A stretch of DNA of 6,504 nt, from assembly GCA_017848205.1 (NCBI GenBank), contig JAGDDO010000205.1, positions 1-6,504 on the forward strand. Direction: 5' to 3'. Source of the DNA: Oscillospiraceae bacterium. Lineage in GTDB: Bacteria > Bacillota_A > Clostridia > Oscillospirales > Ruminococcaceae. This document shows positions 1-6,151 of the stretch, one piece after another (within the stretch, counting starts at the first letter, position 1; each line of letters begins with the position of its first letter). The notes beneath the pieces were generated by a model. The model ran no database searches. It saw only the letters and a program-made list of their open reading frames with translations, and was not told the origin of the DNA. A program made the position numbers and the translations under genes.

Positions 1-558
1 CTCCTGCTTTTCAACGAGTTTAAAAAAGCTCTCACGCGGCATGTATACTTCGCCTCTGACTTCCAGAAGCGGGATCGAGCTGTCGATTTTAAGAGGGATC
101 GATCTTATGGTCTTAAGGTTTGCAGATACATCTTCACCGATAAAGCCGTCGCCTCTTGTGGAACCGATAAAAAATTCTCCGTCATGATATTCCAGTGATA
201 CCGAAAGGCCGTCTATCTTCGGTTCTACGATAAATACAGGAGATGTGAGTTCGGAGATGCATTTTTCAGTAAACTCCTTTACCTGCTCAAAAGAGAAAAC
301 GTCCTGAAGACTTCCCATCTGTACCCTGTGCGGTACTTTTGCAAAAGTATTCAAAGCCGTACCGCCGACACGCTTAGTCGGTGAATTTTCAGACGCAAGC
401 TCCGGAAATTCTGCCTCCAGCTTTTTCAGTTCCTGCATGAGCATATCGTATTCGTAGTCGTCAACAGTCGGATTATCAAGCACGTAATATGCGTGATTGT
501 GTTTATTTATTATTTCAGTGAGTTCATTAACTCTTTTTTTCGCTTCATTAAAATCCAT
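1..558 (-). CDS. ligA: NAD+-dependent DNA ligase LigA, N-terminal part (3' end beyond window)
   Basis: LigA seals nicks in duplex DNA during replication and repair, using NAD+ to adenylate an active-site lysine. The 186 visible codons cover domain Ia and the first part of the adenylation domain; the usual length is about 650-670 residues, so roughly 70% lies off the left edge. Domain Ia has the NMN-contacting pattern HAYYVLDNPTVDDYEYD (residues 22-38, with Y24, Y25, D34, Y37, D38). The adenylation motif EPKIDG gives the nucleophile K114, next to E112 and D116. TRGDG (134-138) followed by GEDV (141-144), and VRGEVYM (167-173), are further family motifs. The start at 558 is well fixed: an in-frame TGA lies at 564-562 and a strong AAAGGAGA site precedes it. 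It follows hisI on the same strand but has no role in histidine synthesis, so it may share read-through transcription or have its own promoter. Identification is very secure. Confidence 0.96.
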   Translation of the reverse strand, partial: MDFNEAKKRVNELTEIINKHNHAYYVLDNPTVDDYEYDMLMQELKKLEAEFPELASENSPTKRVGGTALNTFAKVPHRVQMGSLQDVFSFEQVKEFTEKCISELTSPVFIVEPKIDGLSVSLEYHDGEFFIGSTRGDGFIGEDVSANLKTIRSIPLKIDSSIPLLEVRGEVYMPRESFFKLVEKQE

Positions 559-565
559 TCTTCAA

Positions 566-573
566 TCTCCTTT
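566..573 (-). promoter_or_regulatory. ribosome binding site of ligA
   Basis: AAAGGAGA read on the minus strand lies 7 bases before the ATG at 558-556. Together with the in-frame stop at 564-562 it fixes the ligA start. It sits 12 bases downstream of the hisI-ligA stem-loop, so the stem does not mask it. Confidence 0.85.
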
Positions 574-585
574 ATAAACACATTC

Positions 586-617
586 AGGGAACTGCGAAAA
601 CCACTCGGCAGTTCCCT
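586..617 (-). terminator. stem-loop between hisI and ligA, possible weak terminator
   Basis: A perfect 10-bp inverted repeat (AGGGAACTGC / GCAGTTCCCT) encloses a 12-base loop. Allowing one bulged base, the stem can extend inward by 2-3 more pairs. In the minus-strand transcript it starts 7 bases after the hisI stop codon. The bases that follow (GAATGTGTTTAT) do not form a solid U-tract, so it is not a textbook intrinsic terminator. It could act as a partial terminator, a 3'-end stabiliser for the his mRNA or a processing site. The structure is seen directly; its function is inferred. Confidence 0.5.
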
Positions 618-624
618 AGAAAAA

Positions 625-960
625 TTATCCGTAAATTTCATTGAAGAAGCATGAATAGCTTCCTGTATGGCAGGCAACGCCTGTCTGTTCTACATTTACG
701 AGAAGTGTATCATTGTCACAGTCACCGTAAATGGATACGACTTTCTGAAGATGTCCGCTTGTCGCACCCTTGTTCCAGTATTCCTGACGTGAGCGGCTCC
801 AGAACCATGTGTATCCGGTTTCAAGTGTCTTTTTAAGACTTTCCTTGTTCATGTATGCAAGCATAAGAACGGTTTTTGTATTTACTTCATAGCAGATGAC
901 CGGGATAAGTTCTCCCTTTTCAAAGAATTTATCGAGGTCATTAAGATCTATCTTTACCAT
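625..960 (-). CDS. hisI: Phosphoribosyl-AMP cyclohydrolase HisI (monofunctional)
   Basis: HisI opens the adenine ring of phosphoribosyl-AMP to give ProFAR, the third step of histidine synthesis, in the cytoplasm. The 111-residue protein is the usual size for a stand-alone cyclohydrolase. It shows [17 protein letters not shown] (54-70), the metal-binding stretch DCDND (80-84) and [15 protein letters not shown] (92-106). The three presumed zinc cysteines C81, C97 and C104 have the spacing (16 and 7) known from the archaeal enzyme. There is no C-terminal HisE domain, unlike the HisIE fusions of enterics and many other bacteria: the protein stops just after the last motif. The start has an AAAGGAGA site at 965-972. 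It is the last his gene here, separated from hisF by a stem-loop. Confidence 0.96.
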   Translation of the reverse strand: MVKIDLNDLDKFFEKGELIPVICYEVNTKTVLMLAYMNKESLKKTLETGYTWFWSRSRQEYWNKGATSGHLQKVVSIYGDCDNDTLLVNVEQTGVACHTGSYSCFFNEIYG

Positions 961-984
961 TTCTTCTCCTTTGTGAAATGAAAG

Positions 985-1008
985 GAAGAACGGACTGTGC
1001 CGTTCTTC
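985..1008 (-). other. intercistronic stem-loop between hisF and hisI
   Basis: A perfect 9-bp inverted repeat (GAAGAACGG / CCGTTCTTC) has a 6-base loop. In the transcript it begins 6 bases after the hisF stop codon and is followed by CTTTCATTT, a broken, weakly U-rich tail, then the hisI ribosome binding site. It could be a leaky terminator that lowers hisI relative to the upstream genes, or an mRNA stabiliser. The stem is certain at sequence level; the role is not. Confidence 0.5.
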
Positions 1009-1014
1009 GATTGT

Positions 1015-1770
1015 TTATCTTACAATTACGCCTTTGTTTCTGCAGTAATCCTTGACTTCACCAACTGTAAGTTCCTTAAAGTGGAAAAGCGAAGCCGCAA
1101 GAGCAGCTGTAGCTCCTGTCTTTTCGAAGACTTCATAGAAGTCATTTATCTTTCCTGCACCGCCGCTTGCGATAACAGGAATAGAACAGTTATCACATAC
1201 AGCCTTAAGCATTTCAATATCAAATCCTGCCTTGGTACCGTCAGCATCGATGGAATTGAGACAGATCTCTCCGGCACCGAGTTTTTCGATAGTGTGTACC
1301 CAGTCAATAAGATCAAGCTTCATGTCAACACGTCCGCCGTTGATATATACAGTCCACTTGTGATCAGCGATCTTCTTTGCGTCAATACCAACACAGATGC
1401 ACTGGCTTCCGAAAATGTCAGCACCTGCTCTGATAAGATCAGGGTTCTTTACTGCCTGTGAGTTTACTGATACCTTGTCCGCACCAGCTCTGAGTGTTTC
1501 ACGGATGTCATCAACTGTCTTGATGCCGCCGCCGACTGTAAGAGGTACAAAAACTTTCTTTGCGGTTTCGCGGACTACATCAAGAAAAACTCCTCTGCCT
1601 TCAAAGGAAGCAGTAATATCATAGAAAACTATTTCGTCCGCACCCTGTCTGTTGTATTCCTCAGCACTCAGAACAGGATCGCCGACTTCCTTTATACCTT
1701 CAAAATTAACGCCCTTGACTACCTTTCCGTCGCGTACATCAAGGCACGGTATTATTCTCTTTGCAAGCAT
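1015..1770 (-). CDS. hisF: Imidazole glycerol phosphate synthase cyclase subunit HisF
   Basis: HisF is the (βα)8-barrel subunit that takes ammonia from HisH and converts PRFAR into imidazole glycerol phosphate and AICAR, linking histidine to purine synthesis. At 251 residues it is full length. It begins [15 protein letters not shown] with catalytic D11; the second catalytic aspartate is D130 in VGIDAK. Phosphate-binding segments are visible as TVGGGI (78-83), the DGTKAG region (177-182) and IASGGAG (200-206). It starts 3 bases after the hisA stop codon, and its AAGGAG site (1779-1784) overlaps the end of hisA, so the two are probably translationally coupled. Its partner gene hisH is two genes upstream in the same block. 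No anomaly seen. Confidence 0.98.
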   Translation of the reverse strand: MLAKRIIPCLDVRDGKVVKGVNFEGIKEVGDPVLSAEEYNRQGADEIVFYDITASFEGRGVFLDVVRETAKKVFVPLTVGGGIKTVDDIRETLRAGADKVSVNSQAVKNPDLIRAGADIFGSQCICVGIDAKKIADHKWTVYINGGRVDMKLDLIDWVHTIEKLGAGEICLNSIDADGTKAGFDIEMLKAVCDNCSIPVIASGGAGKINDFYEVFEKTGATAALAASLFHFKELTVGEVKDYCRNKGVIVR

Positions 1771-1773
1771 CTG

Positions 1774-2502
1774 TTATTCTCCTTCCGCTACTGCGATAGC
1801 CTCTCTCAGATCAAGAGTTCCCTTGTAGATGGACTTGCCGCAGATAGTTCCGTAGAGGTTCATTGCCTTACATATCTTTATATCTTCTATTGTGTGAACA
1901 CCGCCGCTTGCGATGATATTGCACTGCTCATCAGTTCCTTCAGCAAGAGCTTTAAGCTGCTCGGCATTGACTCCGGAGAGTGTACCGTCCTTGGATATGT
2001 CTGTAAAGATAAAATACTTTACGCCGAATTTTATCATTATATTTGCAAGCTGAATGTAGTTCACATCGGATTCTTCAAGCCATCCTTCTGTAGCAACCAT
2101 ACCATTCATGGCATCGATACCGACAACGATCTTTTCACTGCCGAACTTGTCGATCGCTTCCTTTACAAGCTTAGGATTCTTAAGGGCAACAGAACCGAGA
2201 ATAACTCTTGAAATACCCATACGGAGATATTCGTCAATTGTTTCAAGGCTTCTGATACCGCCGCCGAGCTCAACCTTAAGACCTGTCTTTTCCGCAACGT
2301 CCGTGTAGATCTTTGTGTTTACCGGTCTTCCCTCTTTTGCACCGTCAAGGTCAACCATGTGGATCCATTCAGCACCGGCTGCTTCAAATCCCTTAGCTGT
2401 TTCGAGATAATCCGAAGCAACCTTTTCAACGGTATTAAAATCGCCTTTGAAAAGTCTTACGCAGTTTCCGTCTTTAATATCTATAGCTGGAAGTATTATC
2501 AT
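1774..2502 (-). CDS. hisA: ProFAR isomerase HisA (phosphoribosylformimino-5-aminoimidazole carboxamide ribotide isomerase)
   Basis: HisA performs the Amadori rearrangement of ProFAR to PRFAR, the fourth step of the pathway. It is a 242-residue (βα)8-barrel homologous to HisF. The start [17 protein letters not shown] holds catalytic D8. VGID (D130) and [11 protein letters not shown] (167-177, with D168) carry the other conserved acidic positions. Phosphate-binding glycines are at ELGGGIRS (78-85) and ASGGV (198-202). The first ATG overlaps the hisH stop in an ATGA arrangement (2502-2499), and a GGAGG site lies at 2512-2516 inside the end of hisH. A TrpF-like dual activity (PriA) is known mainly from actinobacteria; nothing here suggests it. 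Confidence 0.97.
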   Translation of the reverse strand: MIILPAIDIKDGNCVRLFKGDFNTVEKVASDYLETAKGFEAAGAEWIHMVDLDGAKEGRPVNTKIYTDVAEKTGLKVELGGGIRSLETIDEYLRMGISRVILGSVALKNPKLVKEAIDKFGSEKIVVGIDAMNGMVATEGWLEESDVNYIQLANIMIKFGVKYFIFTDISKDGTLSGVNAEQLKALAEGTDEQCNIIASGGVHTIEDIKICKAMNLYGTICGKSIYKGTLDLREAIAVAEGE

Positions 2503-3104
2503 TTTATAAGCCCTCCGAAGTTTTTAAGTATCTGTAAACCTGTGTTTCCGCTCTTTTCAGGGTGGAACTGAGCGCCAAAGACAAATTTGCCGTCTGTAAC
2601 AAGTGCCGGTACCTTATCCGGATATTCACAATACGCAGCAATGTTTACATCGTCACAGTAAGCCTGGAATGAGTGAACAAAGTAAACGTACTCGTTATCT
2701 CCGAGTCCCTTCATAAGTGGACAGTCATTAAGCTTTTCGAGCTTGTTCCAGCCCATGTGCGGGATGATGTAACCCGGAGCAATGATCTTATCAACTTTAC
2801 CGCCTATAAGTCCGAGGCCGTCTGTTTCCTCAAACTCATAGCTCTTTTCAAAAAGCATCTGCATTCCGAGGCAGATACCGAGAAGAGGCTTTTTCTTCGC
2901 TTCTTCCTTTATAACACCGATAAGACCGGAATTTCCGAGCATCTTCATAGCTTCCGGAAATGCACCTACACCCGGAAGGATGAGTGCATCAGCATTTATA
3001 AGATCATTCTTATCAGAAGTAAGCTTGTTTTCAAAACCCAAGTAGTCCAGTGCATTCTTAACGCTGAAAATGTTGCCTGCACCGTAATCGATAATTGCGA
3101 TCAT
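2499..3104 (-). CDS. hisH: Imidazole glycerol phosphate synthase glutaminase subunit HisH
   Basis: HisH is the class I glutamine amidotransferase subunit that hydrolyses glutamine and passes ammonia through the HisF barrel. The 201 residues match the family length. It starts MIAIIDYGAGN. The oxyanion-loop motif PGVGAF is at 44-49, the nucleophile C78 lies in GICLGMQ (76-82), and H181 and E183 in QFHPEKS complete the triad. HMGWN (116-120) is another family signature. Its ATG overlaps the hisB stop codon as TGATG, with an AAAGGAG site at 3112-3118, so coupling to hisB translation is likely. It works only as a heterodimer with the product of hisF. Confidence 0.97.
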   Translation of the reverse strand: MIAIIDYGAGNIFSVKNALDYLGFENKLTSDKNDLINADALILPGVGAFPEAMKMLGNSGLIGVIKEEAKKKPLLGICLGMQMLFEKSYEFEETDGLGLIGGKVDKIIAPGYIIPHMGWNKLEKLNDCPLMKGLGDNEYVYFVHSFQAYCDDVNIAAYCEYPDKVPALVTDGKFVFGAQFHPEKSGNTGLQILKNFGGLIK

Positions 3105-3694
3105 CAGAGAACTCCTTTCGTGGAAAGTGTCTTTCCGCTTTCAGTGATCTCCACTGCTTCCTTAAGAGCGTGTGCGCAGGACTTGTAGATAGCCTCGCAC
3201 TTGTGGTGATCATTTGAGCCGTACATGAGGTTTATGTGCATTGTAATGCCAGCGTTGAAGGCAAATGCCCTGAAGAATTCCTCAGTAAGGCATACGTCAT
3301 AGTCTCCGCAGCTCTGGTTTGTAAATTCCGCGTTAAACACGAGGAATGGTCTGTTGCTAATGTCAAGGCTTGTCATGGCAAGTGATTCATCCATAGGAAT
3401 GTAGAAAGTACCATAACGTTTAATACCTGATTTGTTTCCCAGAGCAGCTGCAAGAGCCTGTCCGAGGGCGATTCCAGTGTCCTCGACTGTGTGGTGGCCG
3501 TCAACGTGAAGATCTCCCTTTACGTTTATATCCATGCTGATGCCGCTGTGAACTGAAAGTGCTGTGAGCATGTGATCGAAAAATCCGATACCGGTATCGA
3601 TATTTGCTGTTCCCTTTCCGTCAAGCGTAACTTTTATCTTAATATCAGTTTCACGTGTTGTACGTGTAACTGTACCTGTTCTTTCCTTTATCAT
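3104..3694 (-). CDS. hisB: Imidazoleglycerol-phosphate dehydratase HisB (monofunctional)
   Basis: This enzyme dehydrates imidazole glycerol phosphate to imidazole acetol phosphate, the sixth step, using a di-manganese site. The 196 residues equal the stand-alone dehydratase and lack the N-terminal histidinol-phosphatase domain found in enteric HisB. The two pseudo-repeats carry the metal-binding motifs: FFDHM (H41), DGHHTVEDTG (66-74, with H67, H68, E71), MHINLMYGSNDHHKCEA (152-168, with H153, H163, H164, E167). The STKGVL tail is typical of the family. Its ATG overlaps the hisC stop as ATGA (3694-3691), and an AAGGAG site lies at 3703-3708 in the end of hisC. Histidinol-phosphatase must therefore be encoded elsewhere. 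Confidence 0.97.
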   Translation of the reverse strand: MIKERTGTVTRTTRETDIKIKVTLDGKGTANIDTGIGFFDHMLTALSVHSGISMDINVKGDLHVDGHHTVEDTGIALGQALAAALGNKSGIKRYGTFYIPMDESLAMTSLDISNRPFLVFNAEFTNQSCGDYDVCLTEEFFRAFAFNAGITMHINLMYGSNDHHKCEAIYKSCAHALKEAVEITESGKTLSTKGVL

Positions 3695-4749
3695 TTCAGG
3701 ATCTCCTTAAGAGCTGCAAAGAGCTCGTCCATTTCTTCAGGTGTACCAACTGTGATTCTGAGGTGATTGTTTATTCTCGGCTTGTTCCAGTATCTTACGA
3801 AAATCTTCTTTTCCTTAAGAGCCGCAAAGATCTCTGAAGCCGGTTTTGACTTATGTGAAGCAAATATAAAATTACTTCTGGAATCAGTAAATTCAAATCC
3901 GAGCTCTGCAAGCTTCTTCTTTGAATATTCTCTTGTGTCCACGATCTTCTTAACCGTACTTACGAAATATTCTTCATCTTTTATAGCCTCGGCTCCGCAG
4001 AGCTGTGTAAGAGGAGTCATTGTATATGAGTTGATGGAGAACTTTACGTCATTCATGTACTTAATGAGCTTTTCACTGCCTATTGCATATCCGATTCTCA
4101 TGCCTGCCATTGAACGGGATTTTGAAAAGGTCTGGATAACAAGCAGATTTTCGTACTTATCGATAAGTGAAAGTGCACTTTCAGCACCGAAATCAACGTA
4201 AGCTTCGTCGATTATAACAACTGAATCGGGATTTGCCTTAACGATATCTTCTATCATTGAAAGGCTTTCCTCGCAGCCTGTAGGTGCATTAGGATTAGGG
4301 AAAATTATTCCTCCGTTCTCACACTTGTAGTCTGCCGGATCAATTTTAAAATCAGCAGTAAGCGGCTTCTGAACAAACGGTATTCTGTAAACATCTGCCC
4401 ATACATCGTAGAATGAGTATGTTATGTCAGGGAAAAGTACCGGCTTTTCTGAATTGAAGAATGTCAGAAAAGCAACTGAAATAACGTCGTCTGAACCTAC
4501 GCCTACAAATACCTGTGAAGGCTTTACGTTATATCTTTCTGCAATGGCATCAACGAGAACTGTCGCATCCGGATCAGGATAGAGCCTCATTTTATCGCAG
4601 TTATATTCGTCAAGTATCCTTTTTACCTTTGGTGAAGGAGGATACGGGTTTTCATTGGTATTAAGCTTTATTACTTTTTCTTTCGGCTGTTCGCCCGGAG
4701 TATACGGTACGACTTTGCGTACATTATTCTCCCATGAACCTGTTGACAT
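3691..4749 (-). CDS. hisC: Histidinol-phosphate aminotransferase HisC
   Basis: HisC is a pyridoxal-phosphate enzyme that transaminates imidazole acetol phosphate with glutamate to histidinol phosphate. The 352 residues have the fold-type I landmarks: LNTNENPYPPSP (29-40), the PNPNAPTG loop (151-158), DEAYVDF (181-187, with cofactor-contacting D181 and Y184), TFSKSRSMAGMRIGY (207-221, Schiff-base K210 and phosphate-contacting R218), RSNFIF (291-296) and the substrate-carboxylate arginine R331 in LRITVGTPEE. The start has AAGGAG at 4758-4763, 8 bases upstream. Close relatives handle aromatic amino acids, but the operon position makes the histidine role very likely. It opens the overlapping hisC-hisB-hisH-hisA-hisF block and is separated from hisD by stem-loops. 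Confidence 0.96.
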   Translation of the reverse strand: MSTGSWENNVRKVVPYTPGEQPKEKVIKLNTNENPYPPSPKVKRILDEYNCDKMRLYPDPDATVLVDAIAERYNVKPSQVFVGVGSDDVISVAFLTFFNSEKPVLFPDITYSFYDVWADVYRIPFVQKPLTADFKIDPADYKCENGGIIFPNPNAPTGCEESLSMIEDIVKANPDSVVIIDEAYVDFGAESALSLIDKYENLLVIQTFSKSRSMAGMRIGYAIGSEKLIKYMNDVKFSINSYTMTPLTQLCGAEAIKDEEYFVSTVKKIVDTREYSKKKLAELGFEFTDSRSNFIFASHKSKPASEIFAALKEKKIFVRYWNKPRINNHLRITVGTPEEMDELFAALKEILK

Positions 4750-4774
4750 AATTTTCGCTCCTTAAAAATACTTG

Positions 4775-4813
4775 CCTCTTCACTGTTATGATTTTTCATA
4801 AACTTTGAAGAGG
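4775..4813 (-). other. second stem-loop in the hisD-hisC gap, next to the hisC ribosome binding site
   Basis: Two nested inverted repeats are visible: an outer 8-bp stem (CCTCTTCA / TGAAGAGG, 4806-4813 with 4775-4782) and an inner 6-bp stem (TTATGA / TCATAA) with a loop of four A in the transcript. A 4x3 internal loop lies between them. Downstream comes CAAGTA and a run of five T (4768-4764) touching the hisC AAGGAG site. It shares two bases with the neighbouring perfect palindrome. It may tune hisC translation or act as a leaky terminator; function is inferred only. Confidence 0.4.
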
Positions 4814-4837
4814 AATCCGGAAATGTTTCCGGATTCC
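4812..4837 (-). other. perfect 12-bp palindromic stem-loop after hisD
   Basis: GGAATCCGGAAA and its exact complement TTTCCGGATTCC are separated by two bases; a realistic hairpin would have about 11 pairs and a 4-base loop. It begins 8 bases after the hisD stop codon in the transcript. The bases that follow (TCTTCAAAG) contain no U-tract, so it is better read as an mRNA stabiliser or processing element than as an intrinsic terminator. It is the strongest stem in the window by length. Confidence 0.55.
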
Positions 4838-4845
4838 GTCATGCA

Positions 4846-6132
4846 TCATTCAAATCTTACCTTGATAGCATTGGCGTGAGCTGTAAGACCTTCTCTTTCA
4901 GCGATGAGAACAATATCATCCTTTGCTTCTTCAAGAGCTTCCCTTGTGTAGTAAATAAAGCTTGAACGCTTTGTAAAGCTCTGAACACCAAGCGGTGAGA
5001 AGAATCTTGCTGTACCGCTTGTAGGAAGAACGTGATTCGGACCTGCGTAGTAGTCACCGAGCGGTTCTGAAGCGTACTGGCCGAGGAATACTGAACCGGC
5101 ATTGTCAAGCTTGCCGATGTATTCAAGCGGGTTTTTGAAGAGGACTTCAAGGTGTTCCGGAGCAATAGCATTTGCTATTTCAACGGCCTTTTCCTTATCC
5201 TCACAGATTATAGCTGCACCGAAGTCTGTAAGTGACTTTTCGATGATCTCTTTTCTTGAAAGGTATTCCATCTGGCGCTTTATTTCAGCTTCAGTCTTTT
5301 CAACGAGTGATTCGTCCGTTGTAACGAGTATTGCTGAAGCGAGTTTGTCGTGTTCTGCCTGTGACATCAGGTCAGCGGCTACGAACTTCGGATCTGCTGT
5401 GCTGTCAGCGAGAACGAGGATCTCACTTGGTCCTGCGATCATGTCGATGTCAACTGTTCCGTAAAGAAGCTTCTTGGCTGTAGCAACGAAGATGTTGCCA
5501 GGACCAACGATCTTGTCAACTTTCGGAATAGTATCAGTACCGTATGCCAGTGCTGCAATAGCCTGAGCACCGCCTGCAAGGAACACTCTGTCAACGCCGC
5601 AGAGAGCTGCAGCAACAAGTATATCCTTGTTTGGTGTACCGTCCTTGAGAGGAGGTGTGATCATGATGATCTCTTCAACGCCTGCGATCTTTGCAGGAAT
5701 AGCATTCATAAGAACGCTTGAAGGATATGCAGCTGTACCGCCCGGAACGTAGAGACCAACCTTTGCAAGACCTCTGATCCTCTGGCCGAGAATAACACCG
5801 TTGTCCTTTGGTGCTATGAAGCTTTCAGTCTTCTGTCTGTTGTGGAAGTCACTTATGTTTTCAATAGCATTTAAAAGTGCGCTTACCAGTTCTTCGTCTG
5901 CTTCTGTAAGTGCATCGTTTATAACTTCGCGCGGAACTTCAAAGTATTCAGGAAGTTTTCCGTCAAACTTAAGTGTGTATTCCTTTACTGCTTCGTCGCC
6001 GTTTTTACGCACATTATTTATTATGTCACTTACAATGTCTGTGATTTTTTTATCTGTTTCAACGTTACGTGCTTCAAGTTCCTTAAGAAACTTGTACTCG
6101 TCAGTACCGTTTGCCTTTATTTTCTTTATCAT
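4846..6132 (-). CDS. hisD: Histidinol dehydrogenase HisD
   Basis: HisD is a zinc enzyme that oxidises histidinol to histidine in two NAD+-dependent steps, ending the pathway. With the start at 6132 the protein has 428 residues, the normal family length. Zinc ligands are Q258 and H261 (SQAEHD), D360 (GDYYAGPNHVLPT) and H419 (GLTAHANAI); the catalytic pair E326-H327 lies in APEHLE. GPGNIFVATAKK (210-221) and AGPSEILV (233-240) are further signatures. An in-frame ATG at 6183 would add 17 lysine- and arginine-rich residues overlapping the end of hisG and with no family counterpart, so I chose the internal start, which lies 19 bases after hisG and has an AAAGGA site. Stop codon TGA at 4848-4846 is followed by stem-loops. 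Confidence 0.96.
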   Translation of the reverse strand: MIKKIKANGTDEYKFLKELEARNVETDKKITDIVSDIINNVRKNGDEAVKEYTLKFDGKLPEYFEVPREVINDALTEADEELVSALLNAIENISDFHNRQKTESFIAPKDNGVILGQRIRGLAKVGLYVPGGTAAYPSSVLMNAIPAKIAGVEEIIMITPPLKDGTPNKDILVAAALCGVDRVFLAGGAQAIAALAYGTDTIPKVDKIVGPGNIFVATAKKLLYGTVDIDMIAGPSEILVLADSTADPKFVAADLMSQAEHDKLASAILVTTDESLVEKTEAEIKRQMEYLSRKEIIEKSLTDFGAAIICEDKEKAVEIANAIAPEHLEVLFKNPLEYIGKLDNAGSVFLGQYASEPLGDYYAGPNHVLPTSGTARFFSPLGVQSFTKRSSFIYYTREALEEAKDDIVLIAEREGLTAHANAIKVRFE

Positions 6133-6142
6133 TTCGTAATTA

Positions 6143-6148
6143 TCCTTT
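6143..6148 (-). promoter_or_regulatory. ribosome binding site of hisD
   Basis: AAAGGA lies 10 bases before the ATG at 6132-6130, inside the 19-base gap after the hisG stop. The spacing is somewhat long, but the site supports the 428-residue HisD over the start at 6183. Confidence 0.7.
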
Positions 6149-6151
6149 CGA

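Noticed and set aside
559..624. Promoter for ligA
   Set aside because: A TATAAA-like string occurs near 571-577 but it overlaps the ribosome binding site, and no matching -35 element is visible at the right distance.
961..1014. Full intrinsic terminator ending the operon after hisF
   Set aside because: The stem is good but the tail is only a broken U-rich stretch, and hisI with its own ribosome binding site follows at once, so complete termination is unlikely.
997..1461. 154-codon open frame on the plus strand, antisense to hisF
   Set aside because: It lies wholly opposite a strongly conserved gene, and its translation resembles no family I know. Codon bias of the real gene explains the open frame.
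2673..3188. 171-codon open frame on the plus strand, antisense to hisH and the end of hisB
   Set aside because: It is the longest antisense frame, but it crosses two genes, has no recognisable domain and is best read as a shadow.
3767..4201. 144-codon open frame on the plus strand opposite hisC
   Set aside because: Its serine- and phenylalanine-rich translation is what reverse reading of such coding sequence produces; no independent evidence of a gene.
4857..5171. 104-codon minus-strand frame inside the end of hisD
   Set aside because: It is out of frame with hisD, whose conserved catalytic residues E326, H327, D360 and H419 lie in this same stretch.
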